Source of the DNA: Phocoena phocoena
Lineage: Eukaryota; Chordata; Mammalia; Artiodactyla; Phocoenidae
Length of the DNA stretch: 64,000 nt
Direction of reading: 5' to 3'
NCBI RefSeq assembly: GCF_963924675.1
Contig: NC_089220.1
Span: 155,532,270 to 155,596,269 of the forward strand
Both the position numbers and the translations under genes were made by a program. Below the pieces are notes generated by a model. It made no database searches, was not told where the DNA came from, and saw nothing but the letters and a program-made list of their open reading frames with translations. Shown in pieces: positions 48,001 to 60,184 of the stretch; positions within the stretch are counted from its first letter, which is position 1, and every line of letters begins with the position of its first letter.

Positions 48001-50842
48001 CTTGTAGTAGTTTGGAAATAATCCATCTTTGTCTTGTGGGATGAATGAATTTCAATAATGGAAGAAACCAACACTATTTTCAAATTTGACCTCAGCAAGG
48101 GTGAATATGCTGCAGCTGCATTTCCATGTCATAATTAATTCCTGTTGGAAAACTTCATTACCAGGAGTTGAAAGGCTAATGTAGGAGGGCTGGGTTTCCT
48201 GAGGCTAGCTTTAGTCTGGAGCATGTACAGCTGTGGAATTCCAGGAAGTAGGGAAGCTGTTCAGAAAACGATGGAGCAAGCATATATAACACCAGAGAGA
48301 ACAGTTTGGCAGTTCAACATAGGGGTTTGTAGTCTCCAATCTGAGTTATAAGCAAAATGAGAGGAAAAAGAAGTATATCTTTCTCCTTTGGCGTTAACAT
48401 TTTCTTGGCTATTCATTAAATATCCCGTTTACATGCTTGCATGGGGATGAGAACTGTAGTGGTTTGTTGTTGATGTTAATCTTGTAGACACTTCATATAT
48501 TTTTATCCATTCTAGCTGTATTTATCTTTAGTCAAACATAGGTTTTATTATAAGATGTTAATTCACTATGCAGATGTGCCTCGCTTTAATAAAAAATGTG
48601 GTCTCAGAGGCAACCTTTCAGAATACCTAATCCTCAATACTGATTTCATCTCAAGAGAAACCAATATAACTCATAAAAGGATCAGATTAAAGAAACAAGA
48701 GAACTGTACTATACCCAGGGACAATTAGGACAATTATAATTTTTATTTCAGATAATCTTTCCCCTGTTAAAAATTTGAGTTTGGAATGAAGGTTGTAAGT
48801 GTCCTCTGCTTCAGGTGTGCAGAGCAAAGCCAAATTCTTCATGCTTCTTCTGCATTCTGGTTTCCTCTAATGATATGCCAGGTTATTTATTTGGATTAGC
48901 CCTCCAGCTCAAAACAATGAAAAAATTATGTTAAAGTATTTCTGAAAATTAACTTAATATCTATAAATGTAAATTCCCTGGCCATTTTTCCCCCTGCATG
49001 AAAGCCTATATCCAGAAACATGCACAAATTATCAGAGCACTAAATATGCTTATGCCCTGAGGCTATTTCCAATCCTTGACATTTATACTTTAGAGGGAAG
49101 GAAAGGATTAACAGGTCTGTGACTCCGCCCCTCCAGACTCCAGTATTCCCAAAGAAATGAATAATCTCAACCAGTCTCCTCATATACATACTTTAATATT
49201 CACCAGCAGAAGTATTTAAGGAGTCATTATCTTAAAAAAAAATGCTTTTTAGAAGGACATAGACAGTCTCTCTAAATTGTGTATTATAAATAAATCTTAA
49301 ATTATGAGGCATTGCTGGGTACAAGGTTAGTGGTAGTCACATAAATTGAAGTCACAAAAACTAAGTGAGCTTCCTTTGTGCACAATTTTCTCACACATTG
49401 TTGAAAACTCATCTGTTAATCCAAAACAGAAACAGGTTCTAAGAAGTACAGGGTAGGAAGAGCTAGAAATGTCAATAAAAATAGGAAGTACAAAATAGGC
49501 TAATAGGGATAGTCAATAAAATATGAAAAATGTTCTTATTGATAAGACATGGAAATATAAATTTAAAATGCCGCACAAATTAGAGGAAAATATTTTAAAA
49601 ACATAATTGCTTGACATGTAGGTAAGTGCACAGGAGAAATAATTGTGATTATTGTAGAATTGAGAAAACACAAAAATTATGATTTTGTTGAATATCGGGG
49701 TGGTTCTCACATGGAAGAAGAGAGATATATGTATGGGATGGATGACAGCATAAAGAACATTTTGGGTTAGAAGGATAGATTGGAACTATAATTATCACTA
49801 TAAATTCATGATAAATAACACACACTTGTGTTTGCCAGTACATATGTTTAAGGACAACATTCAAAACACAGCCTAAAATATATAGTATATATTTCCTAAT
49901 TCTATCTAACACAAGAACCACCCCCCCCCCCCCACAAACAGTGACACTTGTAGCTCCAAAAATTCATGGTAAGGTTTTGATTTTCAAAACCATTTTCCAC
50001 TGAAAAAAATCAGTACTCCCTGGAGAGATATATCTCATTGTAGTGCTGATGCAGATATATTACAAGGCGTGAGCCTAGACTATTTACTTGCGCCAGAAAG
50101 TAGGGAAATGCTTAACAAATAATAGACATGTTAAAATGATACAGGGAGAACCTGTAAAGGGTACCACGAAACAAATGGAGAACAACTGAACATCAATAGA
50201 TTAATGGTTTGTGGCATATTTTAAAACCTACTTTTCATACAGTAAAATTCACTCTACAGCTACAGGGACTGGTGGATTTTCAGAGCTGTACAGGTATTGC
50301 CACTATCTGTGGGAGCACAGTTACTCCAGTGAGACTGCTGGGGACTGGCCAGTGCTCAGAAGTGTGTTAATCAGAGAAGCCCACCCTTGATTTGCTGCTT
50401 GGTTGAAATGAAAAGCATATTTAAATGCTTGTTTAAAGCCAGCTCTTGTGGCTGCTTGTTATGGTGACACTGGTTTTGGTAAAGTGAATAATATCCATAG
50501 AGATACCCATATAGGGTTTTACATGATAATTTAGAAAAATGAGATATATCTAAATGTGCTACATATTACATATAACATGTACATGTAATATGAAATTCTC
50601 CACACTTTGATGCTGGTGAAAAACAATACAAAATTTATAGATAGAGCTTGACTCTTTTTATCTATGAAACAAATGTCTGTACATAGATAACACATACTAT
50701 TAGGAACAACTCTTCCTGTATTACCTTGGCAATTAAAAAGGAAAAATAACAAAATGTCTGAATAATGTATAACTTCATAAGGAAATTTCACACAAAAGTG
50801 GAAACAATGGAAAATAAAAAGTTCCTCAAAATCTTCTCTTAC
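45016..50842. other. Comparatively repeat-poor, AT-rich DNA
   Basis: Almost 6 kb with no SINE head, no clear L1 and no plausible gene. 45150-45650 has weak L2-like wording ('ctctgttctaggtatggggc', 'aaggtggagaatggataaa'). 48060-48260 is less AT-rich, with 'gctgcagctgcatttccatg' and 'cataattaattcctgttgg', and could be regulatory. A C13 run lies at 49921-49933. All frames are under 100 codons and lack motifs. Confidence 0.5.
49921..49933. repeat. Poly-C run (13)
   Basis: Thirteen consecutive C preceded by 'acca'. Pure C runs of this length are uncommon and prone to sequencing error, so the exact length is uncertain. Confidence 0.85.
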
Positions 50843-50854
50843 AAAAACAACTTA

Positions 50855-51063
50855 GGGCTTCCCTGGTGGCGCAGTGGTTCGGAGTCCGCCTGCCGATGCA
50901 GGGGACACGGGTTCGTGCCCCGGTCCGGGAGGATCCCACATGCCGCGGAGTGGCTGGGCCCGTGAGCCATGGACACTGAGCCTGCGCGTCTGGGGCCTGT
51001 GCTCCGCAGCGGGAGAGGCCGCAGCGGTGAGAGGCCCGCGTACCGCAAGAAACAAACAAACAA
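50855..51063 (+). mobile_element. CHR-type SINE, little-diverged copy
   Basis: Head 'gggcttccctggtggcgcag', B-box-like 'ggttcgtgccccgg', many CpG still present ('gccgcagcggtgagagg', 'cccgcgtaccgcaag') and tail 'aaacaaacaaacaaaa'. 'aaaaacaactta' flanks it at 50843-50854 and 51064-51075. Retained CpGs and an exact duplication suggest a young insertion. Frames on both strands are accidental. Confidence 0.97.
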
Positions 51064-51313
51064 AAAAACAACTTAATTAGTGTGTTTTCCCTTTTCTCTC
51101 TGGCCATATATATCTGAGCAGTCCTGCACATAGTAGGTATTTAGCTAAATTATTTGTTTCATATCTCTATCTTGAACACAAATGAAATAATATAAAACTC
51201 AAAGTCTGTCAGAAAGTTATTAGTGCTGCCACAGGCAAAGCCCATTAACAAGTCCCAGGCAATAAAAACAGAATATGGGTAATAAAATAGAGTCTAACCT
51301 TTTTCTTTTCCTT

Positions 51314-51961
51314 TGTGCTTAGTCTGGTTTCACCGGCTCACAGCGGGCCCCACCTGGCACCTCAGGCCAGAGTTTCCGGCGCGAAACGGCTGCGCCAACG
51401 CCGCGTCTGGCAGGCTAGGAAATGTGCCTCAGGCAACACTGCAATTCAAGATGGCGGCAGCGGGCCGTGCGCCGAGGTGCTGCACACAACCCCTCAATTC
51501 AACACGGCAACACGTACCGTGGGCAGAAGCGCTGGGCACGACGCTGCAATTCAAGATGGCGGCAGCGGGCCGTGTGTAGAGATGCTGCACACGACACCTC
51601 AATTCAAGACAGCATCGCGTACTGTGCGCAGAAGTGCTGTGCGCGACGCTGCAATTCAAGATGGCGCCGGTGAGCAGGGATACCGCTCCCGTCACTTCGA
51701 TCTGCAGTGAGTACCTTTAGTAGCTCCGTAGCTGCCTCTGACCCACCCCGCGGGAATTCCACCCTTCTCCCCTCTGGGGAGAATCCCTTAATGCAGCCAC
51801 ACCCTCAGCCTGTCAGGGAGAGCATGTACTCTAGAGCGCAAGCCCTCACCTCTCCTCCTCTCCCTCCTATAATCAAATAATAAAGCTTCCCTTTGCTTCT
51901 GAACCTAACTCGGTCTCCTTATATTGGTTCCAACGATGTACTCTACTGTTGCTTGACCGTG
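51314..51961 (+). mobile_element. Probable endogenous retrovirus solo LTR (CpG-rich, class I-like)
   Basis: A GC- and CpG-rich island in AT-rich surroundings. It starts TGTGCTTAG and contains a tandem repeat block (51436-51670), then a poly-A signal AATAAA at about 51889 followed by 'gcttccctttgcttctgaac' and 'tcggtctccttata', typical of the R-U5 part of gammaretrovirus-like LTRs. 'cctt' lies on both sides (51310-51313 and 51962-51965) and may be a 4-base duplication, though four bases can match by chance and the right end does not read CA. No viral genes adjoin it. The 131-codon frame here is a by-product of the repeats. Alternative: a CpG-island promoter of another kind. Confidence 0.55.
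51436..51670 (+). promoter_or_regulatory. Tandem YY1-like motif array
   Basis: The 105-base unit repeats: 'gcaattcaagatggcg' starts at 51441, 51546 and 51651. Each unit holds two halves of 53 and 52 bases; the second half carries a degraded form ('caattcaacacggc' at 51495, 'caattcaagacagc' at 51600). 'aagatggcggc' at 51448 and 51553 and 'aagatggcgcc' at 51658 fit the YY1 binding consensus. Position ahead of the poly-A signal fits an LTR enhancer. Confidence 0.8.
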
Positions 51962-51965
51962 CCTT

Positions 51966-53195
51966 ACTTTTAACTGTGTGCTAGATAGAAAAACAAATGT
52001 AAAGAAATACCAGTATCCACGTATGATCTCTTGTTATGCTTTAATATGCCTATCTCTTCTTCCCAGCCTTTAGACCCAGGACAGAGAAGGAAAATGAAAG
52101 AGAAAGGTAAGAAAATAAGAATCTTTTGGTATTCTCATACTTGGCTTCACTCCTTGGCTTTTAGTAAAGGAAGGGGATCTCTATTGTACAGTAGGTATTA
52201 TCATACCCCAAAATGTGAAGTTATATTTTATAAGGATTTTTTTCAACTCACAAAGCCTTGTTAAAGCTTTTGAGGAATCAGTTGTAAGTCATTAATGGGG
52301 TGAGTGACTGAGAACATTTCAGCCATGGAATCCTCAGCTGTGATTGTAGTAGTCCTACATTTCTCAGTTGTTTTACTGAATTATTTTTCCTACCTCTCCA
52401 AATTCTGGGCACTTTGATAGATGATTATTACCTCGAACTACAGAAAAATTTCCCCTATACACCTATAGGTTTAAACTTAATTTTAACTTTGGAATATTTT
52501 TTAACCAGCACCCTTTTTACCCATCTTAAGTGTTTTAGAGATCAACTTATATTCTTTTCTATATGTTCTTAATAAACACAGAACTGCCAACTTTAAGTAC
52601 ACACAAACACTGATATATTCTCATAAAAAATATTTTCTCAGTACTACTGAACCAAAAGCAGTTTATTACATCTGTCATTCATCTGTAATTAGGGCTGGGG
52701 CTTGAATGTATGGATTTTACTACAAAGCTACTCTATACACTATTACTTATCAAAGGTTGATATCATTAAATTAAAAGGGACTTTTTGAGCACAGACATAT
52801 AGGTTTATGTAATCTACATACTGTTGGAGAAACTCCTTTTTAAAATAATAACAACACAACTGGGTATACATACATAACTTATACCCCTTCATCTTTGGTG
52901 GTTCATGAGTGTTTGTTCAAAGCTGCATAGCCCAGGACATGTATCTAGTAATATGCTCTCTGGCATCAGAAAGCAAAGTGGGAGATGTTTCAGTGAGGGA
53001 CATCTAGACTTTATAAAATCTAAATCCACAACATTTTCTACTAAAAATATTTTGTGTCTTTGGACAATGTTGACTACTTCATTTCTCTGTGAGTGTACAC
53101 AATCAGAAATCATTGTTTTTATGAGAAGTTGATAAGGATGAGAGTTTTGAAAATGTAAATTCTGGTGACATTATTCCACCAGCAGGAATGCATAT
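51966..53195. other. Unclassified AT-rich DNA
   Basis: No gene or clear repeat. Frames of about 75 codons overlap on opposite strands at 52889-53132 without motifs. Confidence 0.45.
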
Positions 53196-53210
53196 AAAAA
53201 AATAGCCCTT

Positions 53211-53409
53211 GGGCTTCCCTGGTGGCGCAGTGGTTGGGAATCCACCTGCCAATGCAGGGGATGCGGGTTCATGTCCCGGTCCAGGAGGATCCCACATGCT
53301 GCGGAGCAGCTGGGCCGTGGGCCGGAGCCGCTGGGCCTGTGCGTCCGGAGCCTGTGCTCCGCGGCGGGAGGGGTCACGGCAGTGAGAGGCCCTGGTACCG
53401 CAAAAAAAA
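53211..53409 (+). mobile_element. CHR-type SINE
   Basis: Head 'gggcttccctggtggcgcag', B-box-like 'gggttcatgtcccgg' (C to T changes), 3' motif 'gtgagaggccctggtaccgc', A tail about 15. Flanks 'aaaaaaatagccctt' (53196-53210) and 'aaaaaaacgccctt' (near 53410-53423) match with two differences. Confidence 0.93.
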
Positions 53410-53424
53410 AAAAAAACGCCCTTT

Positions 53425-55239
53425 ACTAGCTTATTTAAGTTTGGCTACTAATCAAATTACTATTAAGTATTCAAATCAATAAAAAGTCGTTCTCTTTTAC
53501 TCTTAATAAAAGTTTTTATATTTTCATTTTATACTATATATATTTTATATAATCTTTATATTACATATACAAGGGTAAGAATGTATAGTATTTGTCACTT
53601 CATCTGAAAACATGGAACTGCTAAAAAAATTTAAGTTATTCAAAGAATTTCACTTCTGAAATAGAAGTTATCAGTTCTTACAATCTTTTATTATCATGGC
53701 TAAGCTTTAATAGAAAACTGGTAAATACTCTTTTCTTCCATTGGTATTATATTTCATATTTAATAAAGCTAATTCTTGGGACTTTAAAAACTTACACTGT
53801 ATAATTAGATGTTTATTTCTTGGTGATAATGCACTGTTTTTCTCATGTTTTTTAAAGGTCTATTTGTAAAACAAAGCAAAAGAATGTTATGTGGTTTTTC
53901 ATACAAAGCTAAGAACTGGGCTCAGGGCAAGGCTTTTTCATTGTTACTTGAAAACCCTTAAAATATTGAAATGTCTACAAAAGCAATAAAATGATCACAG
54001 GATTATATGGTGATATTTAATTTTTGTACAAGTTAAATATCACTGATAATTAACTGTTAGAAGTTTATTTTGAAGTGACATTTTCTTGGATTACTAGACC
54101 TTTACAGCATAATTGAAGGTTTTTTCATTGTAATAGTGCCCTATTGCTGATATGAGAGCTCTTTAAAATTATTCTACTTTATAAATTATTGTATATGTCT
54201 ATAATAACATATAAGGCATTTATTTTTGCTGTCTTATTATGAAATAGTTTTCCCAAGAGTTTAGGTAATGATGTTTTTTTGGATAGCATAACAGAATAGT
54301 GGGGGGAATGAGTGTTGTAAACTTAAAAAAAAAATAAAATAAAATCTCACTCATTCTTAAATAGGCCAAATAATCAATAATCATAATAGTATTTATAAAA
54401 CAATAATATTTGTCTCTGCTGTGATAGTCTGGCCCCTATGAAGAAACTGTGATGATGTCTCCTTCGAAAGATGATTTCCTTTCCTTTCACCAGGTCTTCT
54501 CATTCCCTAACTGGCTGCTGTCACACATTCCTGTTGCCAGAAATTTCTTTATGAAGGCATTCATTTTGGATTAGTTGCAAGGATTAAGATATGAAAAAAT
54601 ACCATAGAAGCTATGGCATTGCTGTATTATAGTGATGGGTGGAAACAGATCAATATTTGGATAGGAGGAGAAACCTCTGTTAGGAAGGTGCTTAAAATAT
54701 ACACTGCCTGGAAATGAGGCAGAGACACGGAGGAAAAGAGACAAGAAGACCCAAATTTATTATTTCACCATTTTGAATGATTAATATAAATGTCTTATTT
54801 ATATCTTCCCGTAGAAGATATTATCAGAGATGACAAAACTATGAATGGAAGGGGATTTACTTCCCTCAGGATTACTTTTGTTCCTTGACTCTAAGACACA
54901 AATTTTTTTTTCACTATAAATTGATGAAATTGGGATATATTTTATATTTTATTATAACATTCACAACAGTGTCTCACATTTGATAAATATGCTAAAAATA
55001 TATATCATATATATAAATATGATAAAAATATATAATATACGTATATATACAATTTATTTTAGTGTCAGGTTTGTAAAGTATAATTATTAAAATTGAGATA
55101 ACTTTTAACGCAAGAGAACCTCCCAATACTATACACTTGAACTTCACACTTCCTGAAGTGGGAAACAGAAGACTTTATACGTATCATAAAACAAAGAGGG
55201 AAAAAAAAGATTAAAAATACTAAAATAGGATTAAGAGAC
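53425..55239. other. Unclassified AT-rich DNA
   Basis: No gene. AT-rich blocks occur at 53515-53575 and 54990-55055. No SINE or clear L1. Confidence 0.5.
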
Positions 55240-55790
55240 ATCCCACATAGAATGAGGAGTTCTAACGCATGTTTAATAGAAATCGTGGTTTAATAGAAAT
55301 GGTGGTAGAGGAGAGACAATGAGATTTATATACTATTTGGGAAGAAAATGCCTGAGAATTTTCCAGAACAGAAAGCCCTCAAAGACTCATAGAATCTAGA
55401 ATATCCAAAATGGGATGAATTTTTAAAAATCATCTAGAAAATCTCAGTTAAACTGTGAAAACTGAAAGACAAATAGAAAATCATAAAAGTACCTGGAGAA
55501 AAATACACATTACTTTCAAAATAACAGTTATGCTAAAAGCCTTTTCTCAGAAACAGCAATGGGAAAGAGAAGAAGCAAGATAATAGTCAGAATATGATGA
55601 AAGGAAATAACTACCAGTACAGTCTGGTTGCAGACTGGATGACACAGAGTCACTTTCCCTGCTACTCCCAAATACAACTGAATGCCCTGGAAATAATTCA
55701 ACAATCACAAAAGGACTCTGAAAGTGGGAAAAAGAAGACACACTGAGACCCTTAGGTTTGAGAAACCACACAGCAACATTCTATTGCCTG
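55240..55790 (+). mobile_element. Old L1/HAL1-type ORF1-region fragment (tentative)
   Basis: 'atgcctgagaattttccaga', 'gtacctggagaaaaatacac' and 'attactttcaaaataacagt' echo the L1 ORF1 coding region (gagaattttccaaaact ... gagaaaaaagacacattacctt). No frame is preserved; the ends are unclear. Confidence 0.45.
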
Positions 55791-55987
55791 AGTTTTTTGT
55801 TTTTGTTTTATCTCATATAATGACAGTTTGGTCTCTTCCTTGACATGTTTTTGCCTTTATTTATTTAATTTTTGTTTTTTTCACATCTTTATTGGAGTAT
55901 AGTTGCTTTACAATGTTGTGTTAGTTTCTACTGTATAACAAGTAAATCAGGTGTATGTATACATATATCCCCTCCCTCTTGCATCTC

Positions 55988-56007
55988 CCTCCCACCCTCC
56001 CTATCCC
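55988..56007 (-). other. G-rich tract in L1 3' UTR (minus strand)
   Basis: C-run spacing (ccctcccaccctccctatccc) mirrors the G-rich block of the plus-strand L1 at 31471-31493. Conserved position in two independent copies. Confidence 0.75.
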
Positions 56008-56239
56008 ACCCCTATAGGTGGTCCCAAAGCACCGAGCTGATCTCCCTGTGCTATGTGGCTGCTTCCCACTAGTTATCTGTTTTACAGTTGGTAGTGTATA
56101 TATGTCAATGCCACTCTCTCACTTCGTCCCACCCTACCCTTCCCCCTCCCCGAGTCCTCAAGTCCATTCTCTACGTCTGCATCGTTATTCCTCTCCTGCC
56201 TCTAGGTTCATAAGAACCAATTTTTTTTTTTTTAGATTC

Positions 56240-59200
56240 CATATATATGTGTTAACATATGGTATTTGTTTATCTCTTTCTAACTTCACTCTAAGACAGT
56301 CTCTAGATTCATCCACCTCACTACAAATAACTCAATTTCGTTTCTTTTTATGACTGACTAACAGTGCATTGTATATATGTGCCACATCTTCTTTATCCAT
56401 TCATCCATCGATGGACACTTAAGTTGCTTCCATGTCCTGGCTATGGTAAATAGTGCTGCAATGAACATTGTGGTACATGACTCTTTGAATTACGGTTTTC
56501 TCAGGCTGTGTGCCCAGTAGTGGGATTACTGGGTCATATGGTAGTTGTGTTTTTAGTTTTTTAAAGAACCTCCATACTGTTCTCCATAGAGTCTGTATCA
56601 ATTTACATTCCCACCAACAGTGCAAGAGGGTTCCCTTTTCTCCACACCCTCTCCAACATTTATTATTTGTAGATTTTTTGATGATGGCCATTCTGACTGG
56701 TGTGGGGTGATACTTCACTGTAGTTTTGATTTCCATTTCTCTAATGATTAGTGATGTTGAGCACCCTTTCATGTGTTTGTTGGCAATCTGTATATCTTCT
56801 TTGGGGAAATGTCTATTTAGGTCTTCTGCCCGTTTTTGGATTGGGTTGTTTGGTTTTTTTGATATTGAGATGCATGAGCTTCTTGTAAATTTTGGAGATG
56901 AATCCTTTGTCAGTTGCTTTGTTTGCAAATATTTTCTCCCATTTTGAGGGTTTTCTTTTTGTTTTGTCTATGGTTTTCTAAGCCGTGCAAAGGCTTTCAA
57001 GTTTCATTAGGTCCCATTTATTTACTTTTGTTTTTATTTCCGTTTCTCTAGGAGGTGGGTCGAAGACGGTCTTGCTGCAATTTATGTCATAGAGTGTCCT
57101 GCCTTTGTTTTCCTCTAAGTGTTTTATAGTGTCTGTCCTTACATTTAGGTCTTTAATCCATTTTTAGTTTATTTTTCTGTATGGTGTTAGGGAGTGTTCT
57201 AATTTCTTTCTTTTACATGTAGCTGTCCAGTTTCCCCAGCACCACTTATTGAAGAGGCTGTCTTTTCTCCATTGTATATTCTTGCCTCCTTTATCAAAGA
57301 TAAGGTGACCATATGTGCGTGGGTTTATCTCTGGGCTTTCTATCCTGTTCCATTGATGTATATTTCTGTTTTTGTGCCAGTACCATACTGTCTTGATTAC
57401 TGTAGCTTTGTAGTATAGTGTGAAGCCAGGGAGCCTGATTCCTCCAGCTCCATTTTTCTTTCTCAAGATTGCTTTGGCTATTCCGGGTCTTTTGTGTTTC
57501 CATTCAAATTGTAAACTTTTTTTTTCTAGTTCTGTGAAAAATGCCATTGGTAGTTTGACAGGGATTGCCTTGAATCTGTAGATTGCTTTGGGTAGTATAG
57601 TCATTTTCACAGTGTTGGTTCTTCCAATCCAAGATCATGGTATATCTCTCCATCTGTTTGTATCATCTTTAATTTCTGCCATCAGTGTCTTATAATTTTC
57701 TGCATACAGGTCTTCTGTCTCCTCAGTTAGGTTTATTCTTTTTGTTGCAATGGTAAATGGGAGTGTTTCCTTAATTTCTCTTTCGTATTTTTCATCATTA
57801 GTATATAAGATTGCAAGAGATTTCTGTGCATTAATTTTTGTTTCCTGCTACTTTACCAAATTCATTGATTATCTCTACTAGTTTTCTGGTAGCATCTTTA
57901 GGATTCTCTATGTATAGTATCATGTCATCTGCAAACAGTGACGGTTTTACTACTTCTCTTCCAGTGTGGATTCCTTTTATTCCTTTTTCTTCTCTGATTG
58001 CTGTCGCTAAAACTTCCAAAACTATGTTGAATAATAGTGGTGAGAGTGGGCAACCTTGTCATGTTCATGATCTTGCTGGAAATCGTTTCAGTTTTTCACC
58101 ATTGAGGATGATGTTGGCTGTGGGTTTGTCATATATGGCCTTTATTATGTTCAGGAAAGTACCCTCTATGCCTAATTTCTGGAGAGATTTTTCATAAATG
58201 GGTTTTGAATTTTGTCAAAAGCTTTTTCTGCATCTATTGAGATGATCATATGGATTTTCTCCTTCAATTTGTTAATATGATGTACCACATTGATTGATAT
58301 GCGTATACTGAAGAATCCTTGCATTCCTGGGATAAACCCCACTTGATCATGGTGTGTGATCCTTTTGATGTGCTGTTGGATTCTGTTTGCTAGTATTCTG
58401 TTGAGGATTTTTGCATCTATGTTCACCAGTGGTATTGGTCTGTAGTTTTCTTTTTTTGTAATATCTTTGTCTGGTTTTGGTATCAGCGTGATAATAGCAT
58501 CATAGAATGAGTTTGGGAGCAGTCCTCCCTCTGCTCTATTTTGGAAGAGTTTGAGAAGGTTAGGTGTTAGCTCTTCTCTAAAAGTTTGATGGAATTCGCC
58601 TGCAAAGCCATCTTTTCCTGGGCTTTTGGTTGTTGGAAGATTGTTAATCACACTTTCAATTTCAGTGCTTGTGAATGGTCTGTTTGTATATACTGTCTTC
58701 CTGGTTCAGTCTTAGAAAGTTGTGCTTTTCTACGAATTTGTCCATTTCTTCCAGGTTGTCCATTTTATTGGCATATAGTTGCTTGTAGAAAGTTGTGCTT
58801 TTCTACGAATTTGTCCATTTCTTCCAGGTTGTCCATTTTATTGGCATATAGTTGCTTGTAGTAATCTTTCATGATCCTTTGTATTTCTGCAGTGTCAGTT
58901 GTTACTTCTTTTTTATTTCTAATTCTGTTGATTTGCGTCTTCTCCCTTTTTCTCTTCATCATTCTGGCTACTGGTTTATCAGGTTTTTTTTAATCTCCTC
59001 AAAGACCATCTTTTAGTTTTATTCATCTTTGCTATTGTTTTCTTTGTTTCTATTTCATTTATTTCTGATCTGATCTTTATGATTTCTTTCCTTCTGCTAA
59101 CTCTGTGGGTTTTTTGTTCTTCTGTCTCTAGTTGCTTTAGGTGTAAGGTTTGATTGTTTATTTCAGATTGTTCTTATTTTGAGGTAGGATTGTATTGCTA

Positions 59201-60093
59201 TAAACTTCCCTCTTAGAACTGCTTTATTTGCATCCCATAGGTTTTGGGTCGTCATGTTTTCATTGTCATTTTTTTCTAGGTATTTTTTGATTTTCTCTTT
59301 AAGATTTTCAGTGATCTCTTGGTTATTTAGTAGCATATTGTATAGCCTGCATGTGTTTGTATTTTTTACAGTTTTTTTCCTGTAATTGATATTTAGTCCC
59401 ATTGCATTGTGGTCAGGAAAGATACCTGATACCATTTCAATTTTCTTAAATTTACCAAGGCTTGATTTGTGACCCAAGATATAATCTATCCTGGACAATG
59501 TTCCATGAGCACTTGAGAAGAAAATGTATTATGTTGTTTTGTTTTGGAATGTCCTATAAATATCAATTAAGTCATTCCTGTTTAAGGTGTCATTTAAAGC
59601 TTGTATTCCTTATTTATTTTCATTTTGGATTATCTGTCCATTGGTGAAAGTGGGGTCTTAAAATCCCCTACTATTATTGTGTTACTGTCCATTTCCCCTT
59701 TTATGGCTGTTAACATTTGCCTTATGTATTAAGGTGCTCCTATGTTACGTGCATAAATATTTACAATTGTTATGTCTTCTTCTTGGATTGATCTCTTGAT
59801 CATTATGTCGTGTCCTTCTTTGTCTCTTGTAATAGTCTTTATTTTAAAGTCTATTTTGTCTGATACGAGAATTGCTATTCCACCTTTCTTTTAATTTCCA
59901 TTTACATGGAATAGCTTTTTCCATCCCCTCATTTTCAGTCTGTATGTGTCCCTAGGTCTGAAGTGAGTCTCTTGTAGACAGCATATATACAGGTCTTGCT
60001 TTTATATCTATTCAGCCAGTCTACAACTTTGATTGGAGCATTTAATCCATTTACCTTTAAGGTAGTTATCGATATGTATGTTCCTATTACCAT
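56240..60093 (-). pseudogene. L1 ORF2 pseudogene with intact FADD box
   Basis: Start at 60091-60093 (MVIGTYISITTLKVNGLNAP). The endonuclease Glu codon is at 59969-59971 in the context caa-gag-act-cac, out of frame with the start. Later pieces: 59163-59498 (YILGHKSSLGKFKKIE), 58172-58651 (reverse transcriptase, [18 protein letters not shown]), 57831-58019 (FADD at 57924-57935, then [13 protein letters not shown]), 57164-57610 and 56419-56928. Span about 1284 codons, normal for ORF2. At least six frame breaks, one caused by a 73-base tandem duplication. Confidence 0.93.
58713..58858. repeat. Perfect 73-base tandem duplication inside L1 ORF2
   Basis: 58713-58785 is repeated exactly as 58786-58858, with identity running three bases further. 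It covers codons reading YANKMDNLEEMDKFVEKHN. 73 is not a multiple of three, so it shifts the frame. Confidence 0.95.
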
Positions 60094-60184
60094 TTTCTTA
60101 ATGGTTTTGGGGTTTTTTTTGTAGGTCTTTTCCTTCTCTGTGTTTCCTATGTAGAGAAGTTCCTTTACCATTTGTTGTAAAGCT

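Noticed and set aside
51315..51710. 131-codon frame in the CpG-rich block as a gene
   Set aside because: The frame is kept open because the 105-base repeat is divisible by three. The residues mirror the repeats and carry no domain.
58713..58858. Tandem duplication as a CRISPR-like array
   Set aside because: Two directly adjacent 73-base copies without spacers, inside an L1, in a mammalian genome.
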